Below are positions 1 through 8,438 of a DNA stretch of 64,000 nucleotides, piece by piece. Below the pieces are notes generated by a model. It did not search any database. It was not told where the DNA came from and was given only the letters and a program-made list of their open reading frames with translations. The stretch spans positions 930,001 through 994,000 of the forward strand of contig NZ_CP026947.1 of NCBI RefSeq assembly GCF_003065405.1, given 5' to 3'. The DNA comes from Corynebacterium yudongzhengii. Its GTDB lineage: Bacteria > Actinomycetota > Actinomycetes > Mycobacteriales > Mycobacteriaceae. Within the stretch, counting starts at the first letter, position 1. The number at the start of each line of letters is the position of its first letter. The position numbers were made by a program, and so were the translations under genes.

Positions 1-141
1 CGCCTGCATCGCAGGGCAGCCCAAGCCTCCGGCGCCGACGATGAGGACGCGGGCGTCGTGAAGCTTTTCGGCGGCCGCCCGGTCATAACCGGGCAGGTTG
101 AGCTGGCGGGCGATGCGGGTGAGCTCAGCGGTATTCATCAT
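1..141 (-). CDS. thiF: ThiF/MoeB-type sulfur-carrier adenylyltransferase, N-terminal fragment
   Basis: Only the first 47 codons lie in the window; the gene runs off the left edge. The product would adenylate the C-terminal glycine of ThiS so that sulfur can be loaded for thiazole synthesis. The visible residues end in a Rossmann nucleotide-binding start (VLIVGAGGLGCPA), preceded by a helix with RQLNLPGYD typical of the E1/ThiF/MoeB fold. Two adjacent ATG codons (141 and 138) could start it. The first begins directly after the thiG stop, so the genes are translationally coupled. Family assignment is secure; thiF rather than moeB is inferred from its place as last gene of the thi operon. Confidence 0.8.
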   Translation of the reverse strand, partial: MMNTAELTRIARQLNLPGYDRAAAEKLHDARVLIVGAGGLGCPAMQA

Positions 142-1133
<992 letters not shown>

Positions 1134-1142
1134 GGGTTCTCC

Positions 1143-2252
1143 TTAAACGTCAGTAGCGTGGCGCAGCGGGTCGGTGGCGCGCAGATCAATGGTGGGCGTT
1201 ATGCCGTGAATCAGCTGGGCGGTGGCCTCGGCGGCGAGGGCGGCGAGCAGGATGCCGTGGCGGAAATACCCGGTGGAGACGATCAGCTCGTCGCTGATGC
1301 GCCCGAGATACGGCAGGTCATCCGGGGTGCCGGGCCGCGTGCCGACGGTCGCCTCCACCAGCGCGCACTCCTCCAGCCCGGGCACGATCTCGATGCCGTC
1401 ACGCACCAGGTCGAAGATGCTGCCCACCCGGGGCAGGGGTTGGTCGTCCTCCCGGCTCGTGGCCCCCAGCGCCACGGTGTGATCGTCGCGCGGGATGACA
1501 TAGACGGGCCGGTCCTCCACGAAGGCGCGGATCACGCGGCTGACCAGCGGGCCGAGGTGGCGTGGAACGCTCAGGCGCAGGATGTCGCCGTAGACCGGGC
1601 GCAGCTCGAGGGGGTTGGGGCCGGGATGCCAGCCGTCGATACGTGCGGCGCCGAGCCCGGCGGCGAGCACCACCTGCTCGGCGTCGTAGGTGCCGACGCG
1701 GCCGTGGGCGCGGGCGCCGTCGATACGCGTGATGGTATCGGCGACGATCTCGACGCCCCGACGGCGGACGGCATCGAGCAGGGCTTCGGACAACGCCCGC
1801 GGCGAGACCTGGTGGTCGCCGGGGATGTGCACGGCGCCGGCGATGGACGGGGCGAGTGCCGGTTCCAGGTGGCGTGCTTCTCGACGGCTCAACCGCTCCA
1901 CCTTCATACCGTGGACGTGCTGGTATTCGGAAAGATCGCGCAGGTGGCGGGCATCCGCGTGGTCCCCGGCGATGACCAGGGTGCCTTCCGTGCGATAGCC
2001 GGTGGGCAGGTCGGTAACGCTCGTGACGCGCTCGATGAGGGAGGGGTACTTCGCCGCCGAATCCAGCATCAGCGGAAACAGTGGCTCCTGGCGGTATTGG
2101 ACCTCCGCGGCGGGGGCGAGCATGCCGCCGGCGTGGTACGTCGCGGAACGCGCGGGCGCGGGGTCAATGAGGCGGACCTCGTCGCCGCGTTCGGTGAGCT
2201 CGAAGGCGGTGCTTAAGCCGATGATGCCGGCGCCGATGACGGTGACGCGCAT
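1143..2252 (-). CDS. thiO: Glycine oxidase ThiO
   Basis: A 369-aa FAD-dependent amine oxidase (DAO family) that oxidises glycine to the imine used by ThiG. The N-terminus has the dinucleotide-binding motif VIGAGIIGLSTAFEL; a second FAD-contacting region is near ATVGTRPGTPDDLPYLG, and the C-terminal STGYFRHGILLA stretch is typical of ThiO. Its ATG overlaps the thiE stop by one base (TAATG), so the two are coupled. Use of ThiO rather than radical-SAM ThiH means oxygen-dependent thiazole synthesis, as in other actinobacteria and bacilli. Confidence 0.92.
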   Translation of the reverse strand: MRVTVIGAGIIGLSTAFELTERGDEVRLIDPAPARSATYHAGGMLAPAAEVQYRQEPLFPLMLDSAAKYPSLIERVTSVTDLPTGYRTEGTLVIAGDHADARHLRDLSEYQHVHGMKVERLSRREARHLEPALAPSIAGAVHIPGDHQVSPRALSEALLDAVRRRGVEIVADTITRIDGARAHGRVGTYDAEQVVLAAGLGAARIDGWHPGPNPLELRPVYGDILRLSVPRHLGPLVSRVIRAFVEDRPVYVIPRDDHTVALGATSREDDQPLPRVGSIFDLVRDGIEIVPGLEECALVEATVGTRPGTPDDLPYLGRISDELIVSTGYFRHGILLAALAAEATAQLIHGITPTIDLRATDPLRHATDV

Positions 2253-2920
2253 TAGAACGCCTCCAGGATCTCGCGGGCGTAGGCGGCGGGGTCGTCGCTG
2301 TGGGCGAAGCCGCGGACTACGGCGACACCGTCGACGCCCGCGGCGGCCAGTGCCGGGGCGTCGGCGGCGGTGACATCGCCGATGGCGACGAGGGGGACCG
2401 GGGAGGCGTCGACAAGCGCCGGATAGCCCTTCAACCCGATCGGGGCGCGCCCGGAATCCTTCGTCGGGGTGGCACGGAAGGGGCCGCAGCCGATGTAATC
2501 GACGATGTCCAAGACCTGCTCGACCGCGCGCACCAGCTCGAGGGTGCCCGTGGTCAGGCCGATGATCGCGTCGGGGCCGAGGAACTCGCGCACCGCGGTG
2601 GCCGGGAGATCATCCTGGCCGACGTGAACGCCGTGGACGTTCTCGCCGGCGCGCATGAGGGCGGCGGCGACGTCGGCACGATCGTCGATCACCACGTGGG
2701 TGGCGGGATTCGCCTCGTACACGGCGCGCGACAGCCGGCGCGAGAGCTCGAAGAGATCGCGGGCGGAGATGGGTTTGCTGCGCACCTGAATGATGCCGGC
2801 GCCTCCGCGGGCGGCCTGCGTGGCGGTGGCGATGACCTCGTCGAAAGTCCCGGAAGCGGTGATGAGATAACAGCGTAGATCGAGCTTGTGCCTCGGGGCA
2901 CGCTTAGCCGCAGAACACAT
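2252..2920 (-). CDS. thiE: Thiamine-phosphate synthase ThiE
   Basis: Joins the pyrimidine (HMP-PP) and thiazole phosphate moieties to give thiamine phosphate. The 222-aa TIM-barrel protein shows IIQVRSKP near residue 45, VIDDRADVA, GVHVGQDDLP, IIGLTTGT, YIGCGPFRATPTK with the phosphate-contacting TPTK loop, and a C-terminal VAIGDV/GVDGVAVVRG pair. It is the first gene after the TPP riboswitch and is coupled to thiO. The ATG at 2920 is used; an internal start would remove the first strand. Confidence 0.93.
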   Translation of the reverse strand: MCSAAKRAPRHKLDLRCYLITASGTFDEVIATATQAARGGAGIIQVRSKPISARDLFELSRRLSRAVYEANPATHVVIDDRADVAAALMRAGENVHGVHVGQDDLPATAVREFLGPDAIIGLTTGTLELVRAVEQVLDIVDYIGCGPFRATPTKDSGRAPIGLKGYPALVDASPVPLVAIGDVTAADAPALAAAGVDGVAVVRGFAHSDDPAAYAREILEAF

Positions 2921-2929
2921 GGCGTTGAA

Positions 2930-3030
2930 GCCTCTCTTCCTTCGTCGGTGCGAGCCGTATCAGGTTCGAACGGTGCTCGCGCGGTATTAGCGCGATCTCA
3001 GCCCGTTACCGCGGGCGCCCGTGGGGTTTA
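2930..3030 (-). ncRNA. TPP riboswitch (THI element)
   Basis: Read on the minus strand, the leader of thiE holds the conserved THI-box order: an ACGGGCGCCCG helix, the invariant GGGCTGAGA, a TAATACCGCG segment, then AACCTGATACGG and a closing GAAGGAAGAGAG. CTGAGA lies near 3004-2996 and CCTGAT near 2963. This is the standard thiamine pyrophosphate aptamer and should repress the thiE-O-S-G-F operon when TPP is plentiful. About 10 nt separate the element from the thiE ATG, so control may be at translation initiation. Exact ends were judged by eye. Confidence 0.93.
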
Positions 3031-3037
3031 TGAGTCC

Positions 3038-3067
3038 AATGTAGGTGGTGTGAAGTGGCCTGGACAA
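3038..3067 (-). promoter_or_regulatory. Candidate promoter of the thi operon
   Basis: On the minus strand TTGTCC (3067-3062) and TACATT (3043-3038) are separated by 18 bp and lie just upstream of the TPP riboswitch. This fits a primary sigma-factor promoter whose transcript begins about 7 nt further on, at the aptamer edge. Found by inspection only. Confidence 0.5.
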
Positions 3068-3254
3068 TGGAGGTTAAGAATTAGGGGAGGGGATTTGGTT
3101 ACTGACTGCAGGCATGACAAAATATGCGGGTCTGCTGCGTGCATGGCGTACGCGGTGAATGTGAACCTGCATACGGATACGAACCGGCCGAGCGCCTCCT
3201 TTGGGGAAAAGCCGCCAGGGTCCTCTGTCCCAAACTGAAAAGGAAATGCCTGGC

Positions 3255-3599
3255 ATGACCAACATCATTGACAAGATCAACGCAGAATCCCTGCGCGACG
3301 ACATCCCGGACTTCCGCCCGGGTGACACCCTTGACGTGCACGTCAAGGTCATCGAGGGTTCCACCGAGCGTACCCAGATGTTCCGCGGCTTCGTTCTGCG
3401 TCGTCAGGGCTCCGGCGTCAGCGAGACCTTCACCGTCCGCAAGGTCTCCTTCGGCATCGCCGTCGAGCGTACCTTCCCGGTCCACTCTCCGAACATCGAG
3501 CGCATCGAGGTTTCCCGCCGCGGCCAGGTCCGCCGCGCGAAGCTGTACTACATGCGCGATCGCCGCGGCAAGGCCGCTCGCATCAAGGAGCGTCGCTAA
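3255..3599 (+). CDS. rplS: 50S ribosomal protein L19
   Basis: L19 sits at the 30S-50S interface of the large subunit. The 114-aa product starts [12 protein letters not shown] and carries the expected [43 protein letters not shown] and [25 protein letters not shown] blocks. ATG 3255 is preferred because the homologous part begins there and GGAAA lies upstream; an in-frame ATG at 3246 would add three residues. It is a single-gene unit with its own terminator and faces away from the thi operon. Confidence 0.95.
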   Translation: MTNIIDKINAESLRDDIPDFRPGDTLDVHVKVIEGSTERTQMFRGFVLRRQGSGVSETFTVRKVSFGIAVERTFPVHSPNIERIEVSRRGQVRRAKLYYMRDRRGKAARIKERR

Positions 3600-3651
3600 G
3601 CCTGTATCTGGGTCGGTTCTGTAAAGAGTCGGCTCGAGCGAAATCCCAGAA

Positions 3652-3715
3652 AAAGACCGCCTCTGCGGGGCTTGGGTTGTGAAGACCCCAGCCTTGCGCG
3701 AGGCGGTCTTTTGTT
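3652..3715 (+). terminator. Rho-independent terminator of rplS
   Basis: Arms AAAGACCGCCTC (3652-3663) and GAGGCGGTCTTT are followed by a T-rich tail (TTTTGTTTG). The long loop contains a second small hairpin (CTTGGGTT/AACCCAAG-like). The stem is near perfect and the position 50 nt after the rplS stop fits. Confidence 0.88.
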
Positions 3716-3885
3716 TGTGGGGTGCGGGTTTCTGGTGGCCTGCTAGCCGAAGGGGTTACCAAACTTGATTCGCTACATGAGTGCCCAAGTGTTTGTGTCA
3801 CGCGCGCTCGAAACCAGTAGTCCTTTCTATGGCCCTGTTTTCGACCAGCGATAGCGCTGCATACCAGGGTCGCGGCAACCGGGGG

Positions 3886-3963
3886 CGGATGGCTTTTGCC
3901 AAATGCCCGGAAACCTCCGCTGCCGTCTTGCCGGAGAAGCGCTACCAACAAACCGCATCTGAC
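3886..3963 (+). repeat. 78-bp diverged repeat, copy A (partner at 46013-46090)
   Basis: This stretch aligns without gaps to 46013-46090 with roughly ten mismatches by eye. In one frame both encode RMA....PET..AVLPEK.YQQTA.D, with most differences leaving the codon pattern intact, so it looks like a fragment of a protein-coding gene present twice as a relic. The parent gene was not recognised. Confidence 0.65.
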
Positions 3964-4040
3964 ACTTCAGGGCCAGTCAATGCTATCGAACACTTGAACG
4001 CTGACAAGAGGGGGATCCCCGTATCCTGGGGCTTCTGTTT

Positions 4041-4054
4041 TATGCCATGGCATA
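4041..4054. repeat. TATGCCATGGCATA palindrome, copy 1
   Basis: A perfect 14-bp palindrome. The same word recurs at 37012-37027 (perfect) and 37228-37241 (one imperfection), in both cases in gene-poor remnant sequence. It could be an operator of a lost regulator; no adjacent intact gene supports a specific role. Confidence 0.55.
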
Positions 4055-4390
4055 GAATAAAGCTCCAGTACAAACACGATTAAAAAGGCTTGCGCACCCC
4101 TCTTGTGGCTATCGGTAGCGCTTGCTAGGTTTAGAACATGAGAGCGAACAAGTATCGGGGGATAAGTCATGTACGCCGCCGAGGCCACAGCAGACATGGA
4201 CAATCAAGCTTTAGTGCGGACACTAAAGCATTCCAATAAACAGACCGCCATCTACAAAGCTATCTACAAAGCCCTGCTCATCATAAGCCTGGCCAGTTTT
4301 TACTACCGCAACCTCCAGGTCACAGAATCGGCCGCCTACGAATACTTCACAACCGACTGGCCAGGGCTAACGCCCAGAGGTTCGAAAGCC

Positions 4391-6118
4391 TTAAGCCAGC
4401 AGCTGCCGCGAAGCGAGATCGTGATAGAGCGGCGACGTTCGCAACAGCTCATCGTGAGTTCCGCGGTCTTCGACTACGCCATCGCGCATCACCACAATCT
4501 CGTCGGCGTCGGTCACCGTCGACAGCCGGTGCGCGACGATGATGACGGTGCGGTCCTTCGCGGAAGCCTTAATAGCGTCGAGGATCAGTTGCTCGTTGTG
4601 GGAGTCGACGGCGCTGGTGGGCTCGTCGAGAAGCAAGATCGGCGCACGCATCAGCAGCATCCGGGCCAGTGCGAGACGCTGGCGCTGTCCGCCGGAGAGC
4701 GAGATGCCGCGGTCGCCGAGCTCATCGTCCAGGCTCTGCAGGCGGGAATCCAGGTTGACCTGGCGCAAAGCCGCCCAGCATTCCTCGTCGGTCGCATCGG
4801 ACCGAGCGAGGCGCAGGTTATCGCGCACAGAGCCCGCCAGTACCGTCGCCTCCTGCTCGACATAGCCCACCAGATCGCGCACCGAGGTCCGCGAATGCTT
4901 TCGGATATCGCTGCCGTCGATGAGGATGCGGCCCGCGTCAGGGTCGAAGAAACGCTCCAGCAGCGCGAGCGTCGTGGACTTACCAGAGCCACTCGGGCCC
5001 ACCAGCGCGACGCGTGCTCCGGCGGGGACGTGGAACGAGGCGTCGCGAAGCACAGGCTGCTTCGGGTCATAGCCGAAGCTCACCGAATCGAAAGTGATCG
5101 AACTGCCCCGGGGAATCTCCGGGCCCTCGGTGTCCTCGGTGTCCTGGTCGAGGACTTGGCCTACGCGCTGGAGGGCGCCCATCGCCTGGCGGATCGTGGT
5201 GATCGAGGAGAAGATCTGGCCCAAAGGCATAGCCAGCAGGAACATGTAGAGCACGAAGGAGACGAGGTCACCGAGGCTGATGTCCCCGGCGGCCACGCGC
5301 AAGCCGCCAATGCCGAGCACCAACAAGAACGATGCCTGCATCGCGATGTCGGTAACCGGCCAGAGCAGACCCTCGATCATCGCGATCTGGCGGCCTTTGG
5401 CGAAGGCAGTGTCGGCGTCGTCGATAAGCTCTTTTTCCACCTGCCCCGCGGCGTTGTTGGCGCGGATGGTGCGCTGGGCGACCAGCGCCCGATCCATGCC
5501 CGCGCCGAGCCGGCCGACGGCCTGCTGCACCTCATTCGTGTACTTCTGCACATACTGGCTCACGAACATCACGACGGTGACGGCGACCAAGATGACGCTG
5601 GCGACGATGCTCAGCATCACGATGTCCAGAAAACCCATGAGCACCAGGGCGCCGAGCATCGTGACCACGCCGGCGACGATGTCGACGAGCCCGCCCGAAA
5701 ACGCCGAGCGCACCAATGTCGTATCCGAACCCAGGCGCGTTACCAGATCGCCGGTGCGCAGGCGGTCATAGATGCGGATCGGCAGGCGCAGCATCCGGGC
5801 GATGAGCTCCACCCGGAGGTTGCGCACGGCCGACTCCGCGGTGCGCGACAGCAGATAGATCTGCACGCCCTCGGAGACCGCGGTGGCCAAGAGAAAGGCG
5901 ATAAGTATCAGGGCGGGGCCGAGAAGATCGATCTCGCCGACGCCGTCAATCATTCGGTTGACAATCAACGGCTGCGCCAACGCCAGAACCGAAGAGATCA
6001 GCGACAACACGAGCACCACCGCGAACACGCCCCGGTGATGTGCGAGCATGCGCAAAAGCATCAGTAACGGCCGGGTGCGCTTTTCGGGCAGCGCCGAAGT
6101 TTCGTGAGTCGTAGACAC
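4391..6118 (-). CDS. ABC exporter, fused permease and ATPase
   Basis: A 575-aa half-transporter (MsbA/LmrA-like type IV exporter) that would work as a homodimer in the cytoplasmic membrane. The N-terminal half has the transmembrane domain (for example VFAVVLVLSLISSVLALAQ). The ATPase follows with Walker A GPSGSGKST near residue 373, signature LSGGQRQRLALARM near 472, Walker B ILLLDEPTSAVD near 493 and the switch histidine in IVAHRLST. GTG 6118 is chosen because a TATCAT box ends exactly 7 nt before it, predicting a leaderless mRNA; the longer open frame reaches into lepB. The substrate cannot be told from sequence. Confidence 0.88.
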   Translation of the reverse strand: MSTTHETSALPEKRTRPLLMLLRMLAHHRGVFAVVLVLSLISSVLALAQPLIVNRMIDGVGEIDLLGPALILIAFLLATAVSEGVQIYLLSRTAESAVRNLRVELIARMLRLPIRIYDRLRTGDLVTRLGSDTTLVRSAFSGGLVDIVAGVVTMLGALVLMGFLDIVMLSIVASVILVAVTVVMFVSQYVQKYTNEVQQAVGRLGAGMDRALVAQRTIRANNAAGQVEKELIDDADTAFAKGRQIAMIEGLLWPVTDIAMQASFLLVLGIGGLRVAAGDISLGDLVSFVLYMFLLAMPLGQIFSSITTIRQAMGALQRVGQVLDQDTEDTEGPEIPRGSSITFDSVSFGYDPKQPVLRDASFHVPAGARVALVGPSGSGKSTTLALLERFFDPDAGRILIDGSDIRKHSRTSVRDLVGYVEQEATVLAGSVRDNLRLARSDATDEECWAALRQVNLDSRLQSLDDELGDRGISLSGGQRQRLALARMLLMRAPILLLDEPTSAVDSHNEQLILDAIKASAKDRTVIIVAHRLSTVTDADEIVVMRDGVVEDRGTHDELLRTSPLYHDLASRQLLA

Positions 6119-6125
6119 GCCGCCA

Positions 6126-6178
6126 ATGATAAACCACCTGCGGCTGCTACCTGCTTCGGCGAGCATGGCTGCTAGGGT
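6126..6178. promoter_or_regulatory. Divergent leaderless promoters of the ABC exporter and lepB
   Basis: On the minus strand TATCAT (6131-6126) is followed by 7 nt and the GTG of the exporter. On the plus strand TAGGGT (6173-6178) is followed by 7 nt and the GTG of lepB. This TANNNT-N7-start geometry is the known leaderless arrangement in corynebacteria and fixes both start codons. Confidence 0.6.
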
Positions 6179-6185
6179 TTGGTGA

Positions 6186-6944
6186 GTGACTACCTCCCAT
6201 GCCGCCAGCGACGATCGACGCGAGACCACCGAGAAGAAAGTACTGCCGTGGTACCTCGAGTTCCCGATCATCATCCTGGTCACCCTGGCCATCATGGCGG
6301 TACTCAACGTTTTCATCGGCAGGGTCTACATGATCCCGAGCGCGTCTATGGAACCCACCCTGCACGGCTGTGCGGGCTGCACGGGTGATCGCATCGCCGT
6401 CGAGAAGGTCTCGTACTACTTCACCGACCCCGAGCCGGGCGATGTCGTCGTCTTCGAGGGCACCGATTCCTGGAACGCGGGCTTTACCACCCAGCGCTCG
6501 GACAACCCGGTCATCCGGGGCCTGCAGAACGTCGGCTCCTATGTCGGGCTCCTCGCCCCGGATGAAAACAACCTGGTCAAGCGCATCATCGCCGAAGGCG
6601 GGCAGACCGTGTCCTGCCAAGCCGGCGATCCCTCCATCATGGTCGACGGCCAGCCCACCGACCAGTCTTACGTCCTTAACCCGCCGGCGCTGCCCGTCAA
6701 CGAAAAGACCGGCTCCGCCGAGTGCGGCGGCGACTACTTCGGCCCCATCGAAGTGCCCGAAGGCCACTACTTCATGATGGGCGATAACCGCACCAACTCC
6801 CTCGACTCGCGCGCCCACATCGGCGATGAGTACCAGGGCACCATCCCGGAGGAGAACATCCGCGGCAAGGTCCAGGCCGTCATCCTGCCGCTGTCGCGCA
6901 TCGGCAACATCGAAAACCCGGACATCCAGCCCCAGCAGGCCTAA
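6186..6944 (+). CDS. lepB: Signal peptidase I
   Basis: Cleaves signal peptides from exported proteins at the outer face of the membrane. The 252-aa product has one N-terminal membrane segment ([19 protein letters not shown], about 26-44), then box B with the catalytic serine S54 in PSASMEPT, the general-base lysine K132 in NLVKRIIA, and box [12 protein letters not shown] at 199-209. An insertion rich in Cys and Gly ([10 protein letters not shown]) follows the serine motif, as in other actinobacterial enzymes. GTG 6186 lies 7 nt after a TAGGGT box. rnhB follows 4 nt after the stop. Confidence 0.94.
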   Translation: MTTSHAASDDRRETTEKKVLPWYLEFPIIILVTLAIMAVLNVFIGRVYMIPSASMEPTLHGCAGCTGDRIAVEKVSYYFTDPEPGDVVVFEGTDSWNAGFTTQRSDNPVIRGLQNVGSYVGLLAPDENNLVKRIIAEGGQTVSCQAGDPSIMVDGQPTDQSYVLNPPALPVNEKTGSAECGGDYFGPIEVPEGHYFMMGDNRTNSLDSRAHIGDEYQGTIPEENIRGKVQAVILPLSRIGNIENPDIQPQQA

Positions 6945-6948
6945 CACC

Positions 6949-7608
6949 ATGCGCGTGCGGCGCCTCAAGCAGCTGCGCACCTACGAGGTCGCGCTCGACA
7001 AGGCGGGCTTGGGGCCCGTCGCGGGTGTCGACGAAGCCGGCCGCGGCGCCTGCGCCGGCCCCATCGTCGTCGCCGCCTGCATCCTGCCGCCGCAGCCGTG
7101 CGAGCGCCTCGCCCGGCTCACCGACTCCAAAAAGCTCACCCCCGCACGGCGCGAGGAGCTTTTCGACGTCCTGCATCACGTCGCCACCGCCATCGCCGTC
7201 GTGGCCATCGACGCCGCCACGATCGATGCCCGCGGCATCCAGGTCTGCAACATCGAGGGCATGCGCCGCGCCGTCGCGCGCCTGGAGACCGCCCCGGGCT
7301 ACGTGCTCACCGACGCCTGGAAGATCCCCGGCCTGACCGCCCCGCAGCTGCCGATGATCGGCGGTGATCAGGCCGCGCGGTGCATCGCGGCGGCCTCCGT
7401 GATCGCGAAAGTCACCCGGGATCGAATGATGGTGGACCTCGACGAGCGTTACCCCGGCTACGGCCTGGCCGGCCATAAGGGCTATTCGACGAAGGCGCAT
7501 CTCGATGCGGTGCGCCGCCACGGGGCAAGCCGGGTGCATCGCTACACTTATGCCAACGTGGCCGCCGCGCATGCGCAGTGGGTGGCCAAAGATGTCGATA
7601 AGCAGTAG
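6949..7608 (+). CDS. rnhB: Ribonuclease HII
   Basis: Removes ribonucleotides and RNA primers from DNA duplexes. The 219-aa protein shows the acidic active-site motif DEAGRG (D28, E29), [10 protein letters not shown], the third acidic residue in TDAWKIPG (D122) and the [21 protein letters not shown] block (D140 region) that completes the site. The ATG at 6949 follows the lepB stop closely, so lepB and rnhB probably share a transcript. Confidence 0.95.
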   Translation: MRVRRLKQLRTYEVALDKAGLGPVAGVDEAGRGACAGPIVVAACILPPQPCERLARLTDSKKLTPARREELFDVLHHVATAIAVVAIDAATIDARGIQVCNIEGMRRAVARLETAPGYVLTDAWKIPGLTAPQLPMIGGDQAARCIAAASVIAKVTRDRMMVDLDERYPGYGLAGHKGYSTKAHLDAVRRHGASRVHRYTYANVAAAHAQWVAKDVDKQ

Positions 7609-7619
7609 GGAGCCCGCCT

Positions 7620-7925
7620 GTGAGCGCTGAAGATCTCGACAACTACGAGGCCGATGCCGAGCTGTCGCTGTACCGCGAATACCGCGATGTCGTCAGCCAG
7701 TTTTCCTATGTGGTGGAAACCGAGCGGCGCTTCTATCTGGCTAACGCCGTCGAGCTCATCCCGCACTCCCAAGGCCCCGATGTTTACTACGAGGTCCGCA
7801 TGTCGGATGCCTGGGTGTGGGACATGTACCGCTCGGCCCGCTTCGTGCGTTACGTGCGCGTGATCACGTACAAAGATGTCAACATCGAAGAGCTCGACAA
7901 GCCGGAGCTTACGTTCCCCAATTAG
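7620..7925 (+). CDS. Conserved DUF2469-family protein
   Basis: A 101-aa acidic protein starting with GTG. The sequence MSAEDLDNYEADAELSLYREYRDVV ... FSYVVETERRFYLAN is the strongly conserved actinobacterial DUF2469 signature, found in this same place after rnhB in mycobacteria and corynebacteria. Function unknown. It is followed by a perfect palindrome that may end the lepB-rnhB transcript. Confidence 0.85.
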   Translation: MSAEDLDNYEADAELSLYREYRDVVSQFSYVVETERRFYLANAVELIPHSQGPDVYYEVRMSDAWVWDMYRSARFVRYVRVITYKDVNIEELDKPELTFPN

Positions 7926-7946
7926 TCAAATCGGGCCTTTCTCACG

Positions 7947-7977
7947 CTGTGGATAACTCGAGTTATCCACAGTTTTT
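7947..7977 (+). terminator. Perfect 26-bp palindrome with two DnaA boxes, followed by a T run
   Basis: Positions 7947-7972 form an exact palindrome with half-site CTGTGGATAACTC. Each half holds the consensus DnaA box (TTATCCACA and its complement), arranged head to head, and TTTTT follows at 7973. As RNA it would make a 12- to 13-bp stem plus U tract, so a terminator for the lepB-rnhB-DUF2469 unit is plausible; as DNA it could bind DnaA. Both readings rest on sequence only. Confidence 0.6.
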
Positions 7978-8072
7978 CGCGTCTCTGGCCGCTGTTGGAA
8001 GCACGGCATGTCGCGAGCGGGCAACGTCGTGGGCGTCCACGATGTCTATCGCTTCGCAGGAAGTGCCCACCC

Positions 8073-8438
8073 ATGACTATGAGCAACGCCCGGCAGGCCC
8101 TCGGCCGCCGGGGAGAAGCCCTCGCCAGTTCCTATCTCAACCAGCGCGGATACCGCATCATCGACCGCAACGTCTCCTATGACTGCGGCGAGATCGACCT
8201 CATCGCCGTCGACGGTGATGAGGTGGTCTTCGTCGAGGTCAAAACCCGCAGCCACGACGGCTTCGGGGGCGCCGAGGCGGTGGATCGCCGCAAGCTGTCC
8301 CGCCTGCGGCGTGCCGCCGCGCGCTGGTTGCAAGGACGTCCGCCGACGATCGTGCGCTTCGACGTCCTCGAGCTGATCACCTACAGCCCGGGTATGTCGA
8401 TCGAGCATTACCGGGGGATCGAAGATGCCGCTTGCTAG
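8073..8438 (+). CDS. YraN/UPF0102 nuclease-fold protein
   Basis: A 121-aa protein of the UPF0102 family, a restriction-endonuclease-like fold related to Holliday junction resolvases. It shows the family residues GRRGEALASSYL, the catalytic-type GEIDLIAVD and VFVEVKTRS (E...D...E-x-K), and FDVLEL near the end. ATG 8073 has AGGAAG about 9 nt upstream; a second ATG two codons on is also possible. The 3' end overlaps comM by 14 nt, so it belongs to the comM-dprA unit. The biological role is not established. Confidence 0.85.
   Translation: MTMSNARQALGRRGEALASSYLNQRGYRIIDRNVSYDCGEIDLIAVDGDEVVFVEVKTRSHDGFGGAEAVDRRKLSRLRRAAARWLQGRPPTIVRFDVLELITYSPGMSIEHYRGIEDAAC

Larger units (their letters stand above)
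3716..4390. other. Gene-poor, remnant-bearing intergenic region
   Basis: No intact gene is supported in these 675 bases. The stretch is less GC-rich than its surroundings and carries fragments. These are a degenerate palindromic element near 3800-3858 ending in TTTTCGACCAGCGATAGCGCT, a 78-bp piece shared with the 46-kb island (3886-3963), a TATGCCATGGCATA palindrome (4041-4054), and an open frame starting at ATG 4169. That frame (YYRNLQVTESAAYEYF and so on) has no own stop before it runs into the antisense of the ABC transporter gene. It may be the truncated 5' end of a lost gene. Confidence 0.55.

Noticed and set aside
4169-6067. 632-codon plus-strand open frame over the ABC exporter
   Set aside because: From about 4391 on it is antisense to a gene with complete Walker A, signature and Walker B motifs; its own translation is low-complexity and His/Asp/Arg-rich, as expected of a shadow frame.
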